Positions 26,713-36,982 are shown, counted from the stretch's first letter. The stretch is 64,000 nt of DNA from Frigoribacterium sp. Leaf415 (GCF_001424645.1 NZ_LMQR01000002.1:62179-126178), one strand, 5' to 3'. The notes: generated by a model not told the origin, from the letters alone. Translations and numbers: made by a program.

Positions 26713-27974
26713 GCGACCGGCTCGATGACCTCGAGGCCGCCGAGGTAGCCGCGCAGCGCCTCGGGCACGACCACCGAACCGTCGGCCTGCTGGTGCGTCT
26801 CGAGGATCGCGACGAGCCAGCGCGTGGTCGCCAGGGTGCCGTTCAGCGTGGCGACCGGCGCCGTCTTGCCGCTCTCGGTGCGGTAGCGGGTGTCGAGCCG
26901 GCGGGCCTGGAACGTGGTGCAGTTCGACGTGCTGCTGAGCTCGCGGTAGGTGCCCTGCGTCGGCACCCAGGCCTCGATGTCGAACTTGCGCGCGGCGCTC
27001 GAGCCGAGGTCGCCGGCCGCGACGTCGATGACCCGGTAGGTCAGGTCGAGCGCCTGCAGCATGGCCTCTTGGAAGCCCACGAGCGCGTCGTGCTCGGCCT
27101 CGGCCTGGTCGGGGTGCACGTAGCTGAACATCTCGAGCTTGTTGAACTGGTGCACGCGCAGGATGCCCCGGTTGTCCTTGCCGGCGGCCCCGGCCTCGCG
27201 GCGGTAGCAGGTCGACCAGCCGGCGTAGCGGATCGGGCCCGCCTCGACGTCGAGGATCTCGTCGGAGTGGTACCCGGCGAGCGCGACCTCGCTCGTGCCG
27301 GTCAGGTACAGGTCGTCGGCGGGCAGGTGGTAGACCTCGTCGGCGTGCGACCCCAGGAACCCGGTGCCCGCCATGACCTCGGGCCGCACGAGCGTGGGGG
27401 TGATCAGCGGCGTGAAGTCGTTCTTCAGCGCGAGGTCGAGGGCCATGTTCATCAGGCCGAGCTCGAGGCGCGCCCCGATGCCCCGCAGGAAGTAGAAGCG
27501 CGAGCCCGACACCTTCGTGCCGCGCTTGATGTCGATCGCGCCGAGCTTCTCGCCGAGGTCGGCGTGGTCGAGCGGCTCGAAATCGAAGGAGGGGCGGGTG
27601 CCGTGCTCACGGAGCGTCACGAAGTTCTCTTCGCCGCCCGACGGCACACCGTCGACGATCAGGTTGCCGATGCCGCGCGCGGCCGTGTCGAAGACCGCAT
27701 CGGCCTCGTTCGAGGCGACCTGCGCCTCCTTCACGCGGGCGGCGAGCTGCTGCGCCTGCGCGACGAGCGCCTTCTTCTCGTCCTTCGGCGCCTTGGCGAC
27801 GGTCTTGCCGAAGGCGTTCTGCTCGGCGCGGAGGTCTTCGAAGGCGGCGATCGCGGCGCGGCGGGCCTGGTCGGCCGCCACGGCGTCGTCGACCAGCGAC
27901 TCGGAGTCGCCCCGGGCCCGCTGGCTCAGCTTGACGAGGTCGGGGGATTCACGGAGCAACTGGGGATCGATCAC
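26709..27974 (-). CDS. serS: Seryl-tRNA synthetase
   Basis: This 421-aa class II synthetase has the N-terminal long antiparallel coiled coil (about 30-105) that clamps the long variable arm of tRNA-Ser, then the catalytic core: motif 2 [24 protein letters not shown] within about 250-275, and motif 3 near [18 protein letters not shown]. It charges serine to tRNA-Ser; two tRNA-Ser genes lie within 6 kb downstream. GTG 27974 has TAGGAT 6 nt upstream, so it is probably leaderless, with the divergent lipid kinase promoter close by. Confidence 0.96.
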   Translation of the reverse strand: MIDPQLLRESPDLVKLSQRARGDSESLVDDAVAADQARRAAIAAFEDLRAEQNAFGKTVAKAPKDEKKALVAQAQQLAARVKEAQVASNEADAVFDTAARGIGNLIVDGVPSGGEENFVTLREHGTRPSFDFEPLDHADLGEKLGAIDIKRGTKVSGSRFYFLRGIGARLELGLMNMALDLALKNDFTPLITPTLVRPEVMAGTGFLGSHADEVYHLPADDLYLTGTSEVALAGYHSDEILDVEAGPIRYAGWSTCYRREAGAAGKDNRGILRVHQFNKLEMFSYVHPDQAEAEHDALVGFQEAMLQALDLTYRVIDVAAGDLGSSAARKFDIEAWVPTQGTYRELSSTSNCTTFQARRLDTRYRTESGKTAPVATLNGTLATTRWLVAILETHQQADGSVVVPEALRGYLGGLEVIEPVA

Positions 27975-27980
27975 CCGCCC

Positions 27981-27986
27981 ATCCTA
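27981..27986 (-). promoter_or_regulatory. -10 box of a probable leaderless serS promoter
   Basis: TAGGAT on the minus strand, 6 nt before the GTG at 27974. Confidence 0.45.
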
Positions 27987-28060
27987 GGCAACGGCACCTG
28001 CCCGGCAGACGTTCTCCACCGAGCCTTCGTCTTCTCGTTACCTCACGGAGGCGCGTCCAA

Positions 28061-28066
28061 TACGCT
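28061..28066 (+). promoter_or_regulatory. -10 box of a probable leaderless promoter
   Basis: TACGCT, 6 nt before the ATG at 28073. Confidence 0.45.
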
Positions 28067-28072
28067 CGCCCC

Positions 28073-29098
28073 ATGACCGCCACCTCCCCCTCCCCCGCCG
28101 AGCACGCCTCGGCGCCCGAGCCCGAGACGGCTCGCCAGACCGCCGCGGTCGTCTACAACCCGATCAAGGTCGACCTCGACGCGATCAAGACGGCCGTCCA
28201 GCGCCACGAGTTCTCGAACGGCTGGGGCCCCACGACGTTCTACGAGACCAGCAAGGAGGACCCGGGCGGCGAGGTGACCAAGCAGGCCCTCGCCGAGGGC
28301 GTCGACATGGTGATCGCCGCCGGTGGCGACGGCACCGTGCGTGCGGTCGCCGAGGCCCTCCAGGGCACCGACGCCTCCCTCGCCCTGCTGCCCTCGGGCA
28401 CGGGCAACCTGCTGGCCCGCAACCTCGAGCTCTCGCTCGACAACCTCGACGACTCGATCGCGACGGCGTTCAGCGGTCGCGACCGCGACATCGACCTCGG
28501 CGTCGTCGACATCGAGCGTGAGGACGGATCTCGCGAGACCAAGGCGTTCGTCGTCATGGCGGGCGTCGGCCTCGACGCCAAGATGCTCGCGAACACCAAC
28601 GACGAGCTGAAGAAGCGAGTCGGCTGGCTCGCCTACGTCGACGCCATCGCCCGGGCCCTGCGCGACGACAACCGGATCGACGTCCGCTACGAGCTCGACG
28701 ACCAGGGCCGCAAGTCGATGCGCGCCCACACGATCATCGTCGGCAACTGCGGGCTGCTGCCGGCGAACATCATGCTGCTGCCCGACGCCGCGATCGACGA
28801 CGGCATCTTCGACATCGTCGCCCTGCGCCCCGAGGGATTCTTCGGCTGGGTGCAGATCTGGGTCAAGATCGTGTGGGAGAACGGCATCCTGCGCCGCACG
28901 CACGTCGGTCGCCGCATCCTCGCCGCGAACAGCCGCGAGGTGCGCACCCTGCGTTACAACAAGGGCAAGAAGCTCGTCGTGCGCCTCGACTCCCCCCAGG
29001 ACTTCGAGATCGACGGCGACTCGGTCGGCAAGGCCGTCGCCCTGCGCGCGGTCGTCGACCCGGGCGGCCTGACGGTCCGCGTGCCGGCCGACTCCTGA
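28073..29098 (+). CDS. Diacylglycerol/lipid kinase (DagK catalytic domain)
   Basis: This 341-aa cytosolic kinase has VVYNPIK (26-32), the nucleotide loop GGDGTVRAVAEAL (about 83-95) and LPSGTGNLLARNL (about 107-119), the hallmarks of DgkB/YegS-type lipid kinases. The C-terminal beta-sandwich contains GVGLDA and QDFEIDGD. Likely substrates are diacylglycerol or other membrane lipids. It converges on pheA, separated by only 34 bp containing repeated GATCAGCGCAGGCCG words. The divergent neighbour is serS. Confidence 0.9.
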   Translation: MTATSPSPAEHASAPEPETARQTAAVVYNPIKVDLDAIKTAVQRHEFSNGWGPTTFYETSKEDPGGEVTKQALAEGVDMVIAAGGDGTVRAVAEALQGTDASLALLPSGTGNLLARNLELSLDNLDDSIATAFSGRDRDIDLGVVDIEREDGSRETKAFVVMAGVGLDAKMLANTNDELKKRVGWLAYVDAIARALRDDNRIDVRYELDDQGRKSMRAHTIIVGNCGLLPANIMLLPDAAIDDGIFDIVALRPEGFFGWVQIWVKIVWENGILRRTHVGRRILAANSREVRTLRYNKGKKLVVRLDSPQDFEIDGDSVGKAVALRAVVDPGGLTVRVPADS

Positions 29099-29132
29099 TC
29101 AGCGCAGGCCGCCGATCGACGCCGGCCGTCGA

Positions 29133-30086
29133 TCAGCGCAGGCCGCTGATCAACCCGCGCAACCAGTCGCGGGCCTCGACGAAGGCCTCGTCGTCGTACC
29201 GCGGCGAGACCTCGGCCGGGGCACCGTCGGCGCGTGGGTACGACCCGAGGAACATCACGCTCGGGCTGAATCGCTTCAGCCCGAGCAGGGCGTCGGCGAC
29301 GCGTTCGTCGAGCACGTGCCCCTCGAGGTCGATCACGAACCGGTAGCGCCCGAGGGCGTCGCCGATCGGCCGTGACTGGATCAGGCTGAGGTTGATGCCG
29401 CGGGTCGCGAACTGCTCGAGCATGTCGACCAGGGCACCCGAACCGTCGGTCGGCAGCTCGACGATCAGGCTCGTCTTGTCGGCACCGGTCGCGGGCGGCA
29501 CGGGCACCGTGCGGCTGACCAGCACGAAGCGCGTGACGGCCTGGTCGTTGTCGCCGATGTCGCGGGCGAGCACCTCGAGGTCGTGGTGGTCGGTGATGCC
29601 GGGAGGCGCGACCGCGGCGTCCGCGGAGCCTCCGACCCCGCCCTCCTCGAGCAGTGACGCGGCGGCGGCGACGTTCGACGACGCCGGCAGGTGCCCGTGG
29701 CCGGGAAGGGCGCGCTCGAGCCAGCGGTGGGTCTGCGCGTAGGCGACCGGGTGCGCGTTGACGACCCGCACCTCCTCGATGCGGGTGCCCGGCCGGGCGA
29801 CGAGCACGAAGTTGACGCGCACCAGGTACTCGCCGACGATCCGCAGGCCCGGCACGGTGGCGAGGGCGTCCTGGGTCGCGCTGACGCCGCCCTCGACGCT
29901 GTTCTCGATGGCGATCATCGCGGCCGTGCTGACGCCCGAGACGACGTCGGCCAGGGCCTCGCCGACGTTGTTGACGCTCTTCCAGGTGGCTCCGACGGCC
30001 TCGGGCACCTGCTTGAGCGCCGCCTCGGTGAAGGTGCCCGCGGGCCCGAGATAGCTGTAGGTCGTCGAGGAGGCGCGGGTCGGCAT
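29133..30086 (-). CDS. pheA: Prephenate dehydratase (PDT plus ACT domain)
   Basis: This 317-aa enzyme converts prephenate to phenylpyruvate in phenylalanine synthesis. YSYLGPAGTFTEAAL (10-24), AAMIAIENSVEGGVSATQD and DNDQAVTRFVLVSR (with the catalytic TRF) form the PDT domain; TSLIVELPTDGSGALVDML and INLSLIQSRP form the regulatory ACT domain for Phe. There is no chorismate mutase fusion. ATG 30086 has TAGGCT 7 nt upstream. The MPTRASS N-terminus is encoded by a GGAGGCGCGG word. It is divergent from pgm. Confidence 0.95.
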   Translation of the reverse strand: MPTRASSTTYSYLGPAGTFTEAALKQVPEAVGATWKSVNNVGEALADVVSGVSTAAMIAIENSVEGGVSATQDALATVPGLRIVGEYLVRVNFVLVARPGTRIEEVRVVNAHPVAYAQTHRWLERALPGHGHLPASSNVAAAASLLEEGGVGGSADAAVAPPGITDHHDLEVLARDIGDNDQAVTRFVLVSRTVPVPPATGADKTSLIVELPTDGSGALVDMLEQFATRGINLSLIQSRPIGDALGRYRFVIDLEGHVLDERVADALLGLKRFSPSVMFLGSYPRADGAPAEVSPRYDDEAFVEARDWLRGLISGLR

Positions 30087-30093
30087 GACGAGG

Positions 30094-30099
30094 AGCCTA
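30094..30099 (-). promoter_or_regulatory. -10 box of a probable leaderless pheA promoter
   Basis: TAGGCT on the minus strand, 7 nt before the ATG at 30086. Confidence 0.5.
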
Positions 30100-30155
30100 C
30101 TGAGAGCCGCCCGGGCACCGCGACGAAGGTCGGCGCCGGGTGCCAGGATGTCCCC

Positions 30156-31775
<1,620 letters not shown>

Positions 31776-31796
31776 CCCGCGCCTCCCGCACCGCCC

Positions 31797-31858
31797 GACG
31801 GGCGTGTTCGTGACGGACGGGCGACTTCGGTCGCCCCTGTCCGACGAACACGCCCGTT
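31797..31858. repeat. Long imperfect palindrome with TTCG loop
   Basis: ACGGGCGTGTTCG and CGAACACGCCCGT are the outer arms, GGGCGAC-TTCG-GTCGCCC the apex; a few mismatches lie between. It separates convergent pgm and the VanY gene. A related half (CGAACACGCCCG) recurs at 48311. Confidence 0.85.
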
Positions 31859-31898
31859 CTGCGGTTCGTGAGGCCGGCCAGCAGGCAAGCGGGCGGGG

Positions 31899-32708
31899 TC
31901 AGCCGGCGTAGTCGGGGGCGGCGGGCAGGCCGAAGAACTCCTCGAGCGTGGTGACGCCCGTGTCGTGCATCTCGGTGGCGAGCGGCACGCCCACGTACCG
32001 GAAGTGCCACGGCTCGAAGGTGAAGCCGGTCACGGCCACCTTGTCGGCCGGGTAGCGCAGCAAGAACCCGAAGCGCCACGCGTTGGTCGCCAGCCACCTC
32101 CCCTGAGGCGTGTCGCCGAAGCAGGCCTGCAGCGCACAGCTGAGCGGCACGGGGCTGATGTCGAGGGCGAGCCCGGTCTGGTGTTCGCTGAAGCCGGGGC
32201 GGGCACTCTGGGCGTCGGCCTGCGCCTGCCCGAGGCGCTGGACCCAGCCGGCGTAGACACTCACCTGGGTGTCGTACGAGCGGTACGCGCTCTGCACCTG
32301 GAACGCCCCGGCCCCCTCGGCCTCGCCCGCCTGGAACATGGCGACGACCGCGGCGGCGGCCTCGGCTCGCAGGGTCGGCGGGTTCTGGTGTGTCACGTCG
32401 GGCGTCACGAGGTCGGCGGGCACGTAGTCGACCGGGTCGAGGGGGCGCAGCTTGTCGCTGACCACCCAGAGGCTGGCAGGGTCGTCGACCGACCGGGCCG
32501 CCTTGTCGAACGCGGGTGTCGTGGGGGACGTAGGAGGCGCCTCCTCGGTCGGAGTCGGGGTGGGGGTGAGCGTCGGCGAGACGGTCGCGGCCGACGTGCT
32601 CGGGCTCGGCTCGGGCGCGCCCCCCGAGCACGCGGCCAGCAGGCCCGTCGAGAGGACGACGGCCAGGACGGTGGCCGCGGGGTGCGGCAGGGAGGGGCGG
32701 CGTGACAT
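31899..32708 (-). CDS. VanY-like D-Ala-D-Ala carboxypeptidase lipoprotein
   Basis: This 269-aa lipoprotein has a signal ending in the lipobox LLAAC (Cys27) and a Ser/Thr/Pro tether (about 30-65). The M15B peptidase domain has SAYRSYDTQ, SEHQTGLALDIS (zinc His and Asp) and EPWHFRYVG (zinc His). It would trim D-Ala from peptidoglycan stem peptides at the outer membrane face. ATG 32708 has TAGGCT 7 nt upstream, preferred over the longer frame. A GGAGGCGCCTCC sequence lies inside the tether-coding region. Confidence 0.92.
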   Translation of the reverse strand: MSRRPSLPHPAATVLAVVLSTGLLAACSGGAPEPSPSTSAATVSPTLTPTPTPTEEAPPTSPTTPAFDKAARSVDDPASLWVVSDKLRPLDPVDYVPADLVTPDVTHQNPPTLRAEAAAAVVAMFQAGEAEGAGAFQVQSAYRSYDTQVSVYAGWVQRLGQAQADAQSARPGFSEHQTGLALDISPVPLSCALQACFGDTPQGRWLATNAWRFGFLLRYPADKVAVTGFTFEPWHFRYVGVPLATEMHDTGVTTLEEFFGLPAAPDYAG

Positions 32709-32715
32709 CGCGTCG

Positions 32716-32721
32716 AGCCTA
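32716..32721 (-). promoter_or_regulatory. -10 box of a probable leaderless promoter
   Basis: TAGGCT on the minus strand, 7 nt before the ATG at 32708. Confidence 0.5.
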
Positions 32722-32802
32722 GTCACGAGCACCGGATCGACACGGACGGACACCACGAGGGACGATTCCTCTTGTTGTCGGATGCTTGCCCGTGAAGTAA
32801 CT

Positions 32803-32817
32803 TTGCGTACTGCGCAA
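32803..32817 (+). promoter_or_regulatory. Operator-like dyad TTGCG-N5-CGCAA
   Basis: This perfect 5-5-5 dyad lies 41 bp upstream of the efflux-pump start, a geometry typical of MarR-family sites. A marR gene sits downstream of the pump. Confidence 0.5.
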
Positions 32818-32857
32818 TTCCTCGTCGCGCCTTCCCCTTCCAGACAGAAGAGACACC

Positions 32858-34687
32858 ATGTCGAGCGCCGCCCCAGCCCCCACGACCACGGCCCCCGCCG
32901 AGCGCCAGGGCCTGATGACCCACCGCCAGATCCTGTACGTCATCTTCGGCCTGATGGCGGGCATGTTCCTCTCGGCCCTCGACCAGACGATCGTGGGCAC
33001 CTCGATGCGGACGATCGCCGACGACCTCGACGGGCTCAGCCTCCAGGCCTGGGTGACGACCGCCTACCTGATCGTGTCGACCATCTCGACGCCGATCTAC
33101 GGCAAGCTCAGCGACATCTTCGGGCGGAGACCGCTCTTCCTGATCGCCATCACGATCTTCCTGCTGGGGTCGATCGCGGCCGGCTTCTCCGAGAGCATGT
33201 ACCAGCTCGCGATCTTCCGGGCCATCCAGGGCATGGGCGCCGGTGGCCTGATGGCCCTGCCGCTGACGATCATGGGCGACATCCTCGCCCCGCGTGAGCG
33301 TGCCAAGTACCAGGGCTACTTCCTGGCCGTGTTCGGCATCTCGAGCGTCATCGGCCCACTCGTCGGCGGACTGTTCGCCGGAGCCGACCAGATCCTCTTC
33401 GTCACCGGCTGGCGCTGGGTGTTCCTGATCAACGTGCCGATCGGCATCGTGGCGCTGTTCATCGTCGTGCGGTTCCTGCACATCCCGGGCCAGAAGCGAC
33501 GCGAGAACGTGCGCATCGACTGGTTCGGCGCCGCGGCGGTCATCGTCGCCGCCGTGCCGCTGCTGCTGGTAGCCGAGCAGGGCCGCACCTGGGGCTGGAG
33601 CTCGCCCGGCGCCTTCGCCTGCTACGTGATCGGAGCCGTCGGCATCGTCGCGTTCGTCGTGATCGAGCGGTCGATGGGCGACGACGCCCTGATCCCGCTC
33701 AAGCTGTTCCGCAACCCGACCTTCTCGATGGCGACCGTGCTCGGCGTGCTCGTCGGCTTCGGCATGTTCGGCGCCTTGCTGACGGTGCCGCTGTACCTGC
33801 AGCTCGTGAACGGCGCGACGCCGACCGAGAGCGGCTTCCAGATGCTGCCGATGATCGCCGGCCTGATGATCTCGTCGATCGTCGCCGGCCAGCTCATCTC
33901 CCGCACGGGCCGGTACAAGATCTTCCCGATCACGGGCACGGCGTTCATGGCCGCCGGGTTCTTCTGGTTCACGAACCTCTCGTTCGACAAGCCGTACTGG
34001 TTCATGATGATCGGCATGCTGCTCGTCGGCCTGGGCCTCGGGCAGCTGATGCAGACCCTGACCATCGCCTCCCAGAACTCGGTCGGCGCCCGCGACATCG
34101 GCGTGGCCACGTCGGCGTCGACGTTCTTCCGGCAGATCGGCGGCACGCTCGGCACGGCCGTGCTGTTCTCCGTGCTGTTCAGCCGCATCCCCCAGACCAT
34201 CGCCGCCGCGTTCGCCGACTCGAGCCTGCAGGGCCGAGCCCAGGCCGCCCTCGCCGACCAGTCGGTGCTGACCGACCCGGCGAACGCCTCGATCCTGAAG
34301 CTCTACCAGGCGGCCGGCAACGGTGACACGTCGCAGGTCAGCGGGGCGCTCGACGGCAACACGTCGTTCCTCAACACGGCCGACCGACGCCTCGCCGCGC
34401 CGTTCCTCGACGGCTTCGCGAACGCGGCGGTGACCGTGTTCTGGGTCGCCCTGGCGGTCGTGCTGGTGGCCTTCGTGCTGAGCTTCTTCCTCAAGGCCAC
34501 GCCACTGCGTCAGAAGTCGGCCATCGACGAGGCGGCCGACGACGCGCGAGCCGCCGTGGCCGCCGACGCCGCGCTCTCGGCCCAGGCCGCCGCCGCTCAG
34601 ACCGGCTCGCTCGTCGCACCCGACACCGGCTCGATCGACGTCGTGCCCGCGCGCGAGCGGCGTGACGACACCCCGCCACGGCCCTGA
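32858..34687 (+). CDS. DHA2-family (14-helix) MFS multidrug exporter
   Basis: This 609-aa protein has about 14 membrane helices and the DHA2 signatures LDQTIVGTSMRTIADDL (helix 1 region, about 27-43), the motif A loop GKLSDIFGRRPLF and motif C-like GPLVGGLFAG. EmrB/QacA-type pumps export cationic drugs with proton antiport. A periplasmic loop near 455-520 is Gln/Asn-rich, and the C-terminal tail is Ala-rich. It is followed by a terminator-bearing stretch and then a marR gene, with a MarR-type dyad upstream of the pump. Confidence 0.92.
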   Translation: MSSAAPAPTTTAPAERQGLMTHRQILYVIFGLMAGMFLSALDQTIVGTSMRTIADDLDGLSLQAWVTTAYLIVSTISTPIYGKLSDIFGRRPLFLIAITIFLLGSIAAGFSESMYQLAIFRAIQGMGAGGLMALPLTIMGDILAPRERAKYQGYFLAVFGISSVIGPLVGGLFAGADQILFVTGWRWVFLINVPIGIVALFIVVRFLHIPGQKRRENVRIDWFGAAAVIVAAVPLLLVAEQGRTWGWSSPGAFACYVIGAVGIVAFVVIERSMGDDALIPLKLFRNPTFSMATVLGVLVGFGMFGALLTVPLYLQLVNGATPTESGFQMLPMIAGLMISSIVAGQLISRTGRYKIFPITGTAFMAAGFFWFTNLSFDKPYWFMMIGMLLVGLGLGQLMQTLTIASQNSVGARDIGVATSASTFFRQIGGTLGTAVLFSVLFSRIPQTIAAAFADSSLQGRAQAALADQSVLTDPANASILKLYQAAGNGDTSQVSGALDGNTSFLNTADRRLAAPFLDGFANAAVTVFWVALAVVLVAFVLSFFLKATPLRQKSAIDEAADDARAAVAADAALSAQAAAAQTGSLVAPDTGSIDVVPARERRDDTPPRP

Positions 34688-34769
34688 TCCGGCGCCCGAC
34701 GAGGTGATCGGACTCCTCCCGATGCGCGCGAGCTGGTGTCGCGACACGGCAGGTGTCGGGTAGCGTTCC

Positions 34770-34890
34770 CTCGACGGCACTTCGGTGCCGAACGGTTCGT
34801 CACGTGTCCGGCGTTCCCTGCCCGTGAAGCTCACGCGGGAGGCGAGACGACCGAAGGCCGCACACCCTCAGGGTGTGCGGCCTTTCTCCG
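34770..34890 (+). ncRNA. Candidate structured RNA ending in a terminator
   Basis: Between the pump stop and the marR promoter lie three consecutive hairpins: CGGCACTTCGGTGCCG near 34778, an imperfect CCCGTGA/TCACGCGGG hairpin near 34820, and the terminator at 34854-34884. A TAGCGT box near 34760 could start it. It matches no RNA family I can name; it may instead be the 3' UTR of the pump transcript. Confidence 0.3.
34854..34884 (+). terminator. Strong hairpin terminator
   Basis: AAGGCCGCACACCC and GGGTGTGCGGCCTT form a perfect 14-bp stem with a 3-nt loop, followed by TCTCC. Confidence 0.8.
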
Positions 34891-35011
34891 TCACGGGACG
34901 CCCCACCGGATCGATTCCCTGCGTGAAGCTCTGATCGACACGGCGGGACGTCTCTGCCCACTCGGGGCGGACGTCATCAGCCTAAAACGGGCTCGGGCGG
35001 AGGCACAGGGG

Positions 35012-35081
35012 TTGACAATCGCGAAAACGCCTGATCAGACTCGATTTTTTAGCTAGACGACCTAGCGACGTGGGCTAGACT
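35012..35081 (+). promoter_or_regulatory. marR promoter region with GCTAG-N5-CTAGC operator
   Basis: TTGACA at 35012-35017, TGATCA at 35032-35037, then the perfect dyad GCTAG-ACGAC-CTAGC at 35052-35066 and TAGACT at 35076-35081, 6 nt before the ATG at 35088. The dyad sits upstream of the leaderless -10 box, where a bound regulator would block it; a further half-site GCTAG overlaps that box. The same block order occurs at 5132-5175. Confidence 0.65.
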
Positions 35082-35087
35082 CGCCGC

Positions 35088-35684
35088 ATGCCCGATCAGC
35101 ACGCCACCGCCGCACCCTTCGACGCGTCCGGCTATTGGTACAGCAGCAGCACCGAAGAGCGTGGCGTCACGGTGCTGAACACCCTCCGCGCCTACCGCGC
35201 CGCCGAGGTCGCGATGCGGGCCCGCACCCGCAAATCGATGAAGATGAACGACACCGACCTCGCGGCCCTCCGGTTCCTCCTCCGGGCCCAGCGAATCGGC
35301 GATCCCGTCAGCGCGAAAGAGTTGGCCGCCCAGCTGAAGATCACCTCGGCCTCGACGTCGGTGCTGATCAACCGCCTGGTCGCGAGCGGGCACATGCTGC
35401 GCCACCCGCACCCGTCCGACAAGCGTGGCGTGCTGCTGACCGCCACGGGCGAGTCGAACTCCGAGGTACGCGACACCATGGCGGCGATGCACGCCCGCAT
35501 GATCTCGACGGCCGAGTCACTCGACGCCGACGAGGCCGCCGTGGTCGTGGGCTTCCTGCAGCGCATGACGGCCGCGATCGAGATCGACGACCACCACGTC
35601 GACGGCGACCCGGCGGACGCGGCGGACGCGGCGGACACGGCGGATGCAGCGGACGCGACAAGCGCAGGTCACCCCGCTTCCTGA
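35088..35684 (+). CDS. MarR-family transcriptional regulator
   Basis: This 198-aa regulator has a MarR winged helix: LRFLLRAQRIGDPVSAKELAAQL, the recognition segment SASTSVLINRLVASGH and the wing HPSDKRGVLLTATG. The dimerisation helices are at both ends. The tail from about residue 172 is an Ala-Asp repeat (ADAADAADTADAAD) encoded by GCGGAC repeats, probably dispensable. It lies downstream of the DHA2 pump and has an operator dyad in its own promoter, so autorepression and control of the pump are likely. Confidence 0.88.
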   Translation: MPDQHATAAPFDASGYWYSSSTEERGVTVLNTLRAYRAAEVAMRARTRKSMKMNDTDLAALRFLLRAQRIGDPVSAKELAAQLKITSASTSVLINRLVASGHMLRHPHPSDKRGVLLTATGESNSEVRDTMAAMHARMISTAESLDADEAAVVVGFLQRMTAAIEIDDHHVDGDPADAADAADTADAADATSAGHPAS

Positions 35685-35833
35685 CCGCTGTGCGAACGGC
35701 AGGTGAACTCACTAGATCGACCAGTCACGACCGTGCCAGGCTGACCCCACGACACCGGTTCACGGCGGTGTCCTGACAGCCCGAGCACCACCGTTCCGCC
35801 AGGCATCGCAGGGGTGCCGGAGACGAGCAGGAC

Positions 35834-36007
35834 ATGACCACGATCGACGTCGCTCGCAGCGATCGCCCCACCCCCGCCCGCAGCGCCTTCTCGGAGGTGC
35901 GCGACACCGCCCGCCAGCGCACGCTGGCGGTCATCGCCACGGCCGTCACCGGCGCGAGCGTCAGCCTCGTCGCCGCCCTGCTGCTCGCCCTCGGAGTCGT
36001 CCGATGA
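35834..36007 (+). CDS. Small membrane protein, first gene of coupled pair B (57 aa)
   Basis: This 57-aa protein has a basic, Ser/Arg-rich N-terminus (SDRPTPARSAFSEVRDTARQR) and one C-terminal hydrophobic helix (TLAVIATAVTGASVSLVAALLLALGVV). I recognise no family. Its stop overlaps the ATG of the next gene (ATGA at 36004-36007). The leader before it shares spaced blocks with that of pair A at 6459: GTTCACGGCG, CACCACCGTTCC, TCGCAGGG and GACGAGC. Confidence 0.5.
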   Translation: MTTIDVARSDRPTPARSAFSEVRDTARQRTLAVIATAVTGASVSLVAALLLALGVVR

Positions 36008-36165
36008 CCGGCTCGACGGGCCTCTCCACCCAGCAGATGCAGAGCCTCACCCACGAACAACTGGTGTCGTTCGTCCGCGGTTCGGTGACGACGGCCGTCT
36101 CGGCCCTCGACCTGCACGCGGTCAGACCGACTCGACCCGCGCCGACGGGAGCCGTCTGCGCATGA
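36004..36165 (+). CDS. Small protein with LxHxQLVxxVRxSV motif (pair B)
   Basis: This 53-aa protein contains LTHEQLVSFVRGSVTTAVSALDLH, matching LGHDQLVAHVRRSV in the small protein at 6560. The two are probably paralogues in the same two-gene arrangement. Its 3' end overlaps the last 44 bp of the convergent methyltransferase gene, so the C-terminus (RPTRPAPTGAVCA) is antisense-constrained. I recognise no family or activity. Confidence 0.5.
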   Translation: MTGSTGLSTQQMQSLTHEQLVSFVRGSVTTAVSALDLHAVRPTRPAPTGAVCA

Positions 36166-36982
36166 CGGCCACCGCCTCCTCGTTGCTGTCGACGAGCAGG
36201 TAACGGCGGCCGAGGGCGTCCGCCACGGCGCCGGTGGTGCCGCTGCCGGCGAAGAAGTCGAGCACCCAGTCACCCTCTCGGCTCGAGGCCTGCACGATGC
36301 GGCGCAGCACGCCCTCGGGCTTCTGCGTCGGGTAACCGGTCTTCTCGCGACCCGTCGGCGACACGATCGTGTGCCACCACACGTCGGTCGGCAGCTTGCC
36401 CCGGGCGACCTTCTCGGGCGTGACGAGCCCCGGCGCCATGTACGGCTCGCGGTCGACGCTCGTCGAGTCGAAGTGGTACCGCTTGGGGTCCTTCACGTAG
36501 ACGAGGATCGTGTCGTGCTTGGTCGGCCACCGGTTGCGGCTCTTGGCGCCGTAGTCGTAGGCCCAGATGATCTCGTTCAAGAAGCAGTCCCGACCGAACA
36601 GGGCGTCGAGCAGCACCTTCGCGTAGTGCGCCTCGCGGTAGTCGAGGTGCAGGTAGAGCGTGCCGTCGGGGGCGAGCAGCCGCCAGGCCTCGGCCAGGCG
36701 CGGCTCGAGGAACGACCAGTAGTCCTCGAAGCGGTCGTCGTAGCCCATCAGGTCGCCGCGGATGCGTTCGTACTGCACGCCCTTGAAGCCCGTCACCGAG
36801 GTGATCGAGTCCTCGGCGCTGCGCACCGACGTCGTCGATCGGCGCCGCTGCTGGCGCCCCGTGTTGAACGGCGGGTCGAGGTAGACGATCGTGAATCCGC
36901 CGTCGGGCAGTCGGGCCGTGACGTCGAGGTTGTCGCCCTGGACCACGAGGCTCGGGGAGGCGGTGGTCCAGTCGAGGGGCAT
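36122..36982 (-). CDS. Orphan beta-class DNA methyltransferase (N6-adenine or N4-cytosine)
   Basis: This 286-aa enzyme has motif IV first, LDPPFNTG with Asp36, a target-recognition region in the middle and motif I late, DFFAGSGTTG near 250; this order defines the beta class. DPPF favours N6-adenine methylation. TKHDTILVYVKD and GYPTQKPEGVLRRI are conserved in this group. No restriction endonuclease is adjacent, so it acts alone, perhaps in regulation. ATG 36982 is preferred over the GTG at 37015 because the extra residues look unstructured. Confidence 0.88.
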   Translation of the reverse strand: MPLDWTTASPSLVVQGDNLDVTARLPDGGFTIVYLDPPFNTGRQQRRRSTTSVRSAEDSITSVTGFKGVQYERIRGDLMGYDDRFEDYWSFLEPRLAEAWRLLAPDGTLYLHLDYREAHYAKVLLDALFGRDCFLNEIIWAYDYGAKSRNRWPTKHDTILVYVKDPKRYHFDSTSVDREPYMAPGLVTPEKVARGKLPTDVWWHTIVSPTGREKTGYPTQKPEGVLRRIVQASSREGDWVLDFFAGSGTTGAVADALGRRYLLVDSNEEAVAVMRRRLPSARVESV

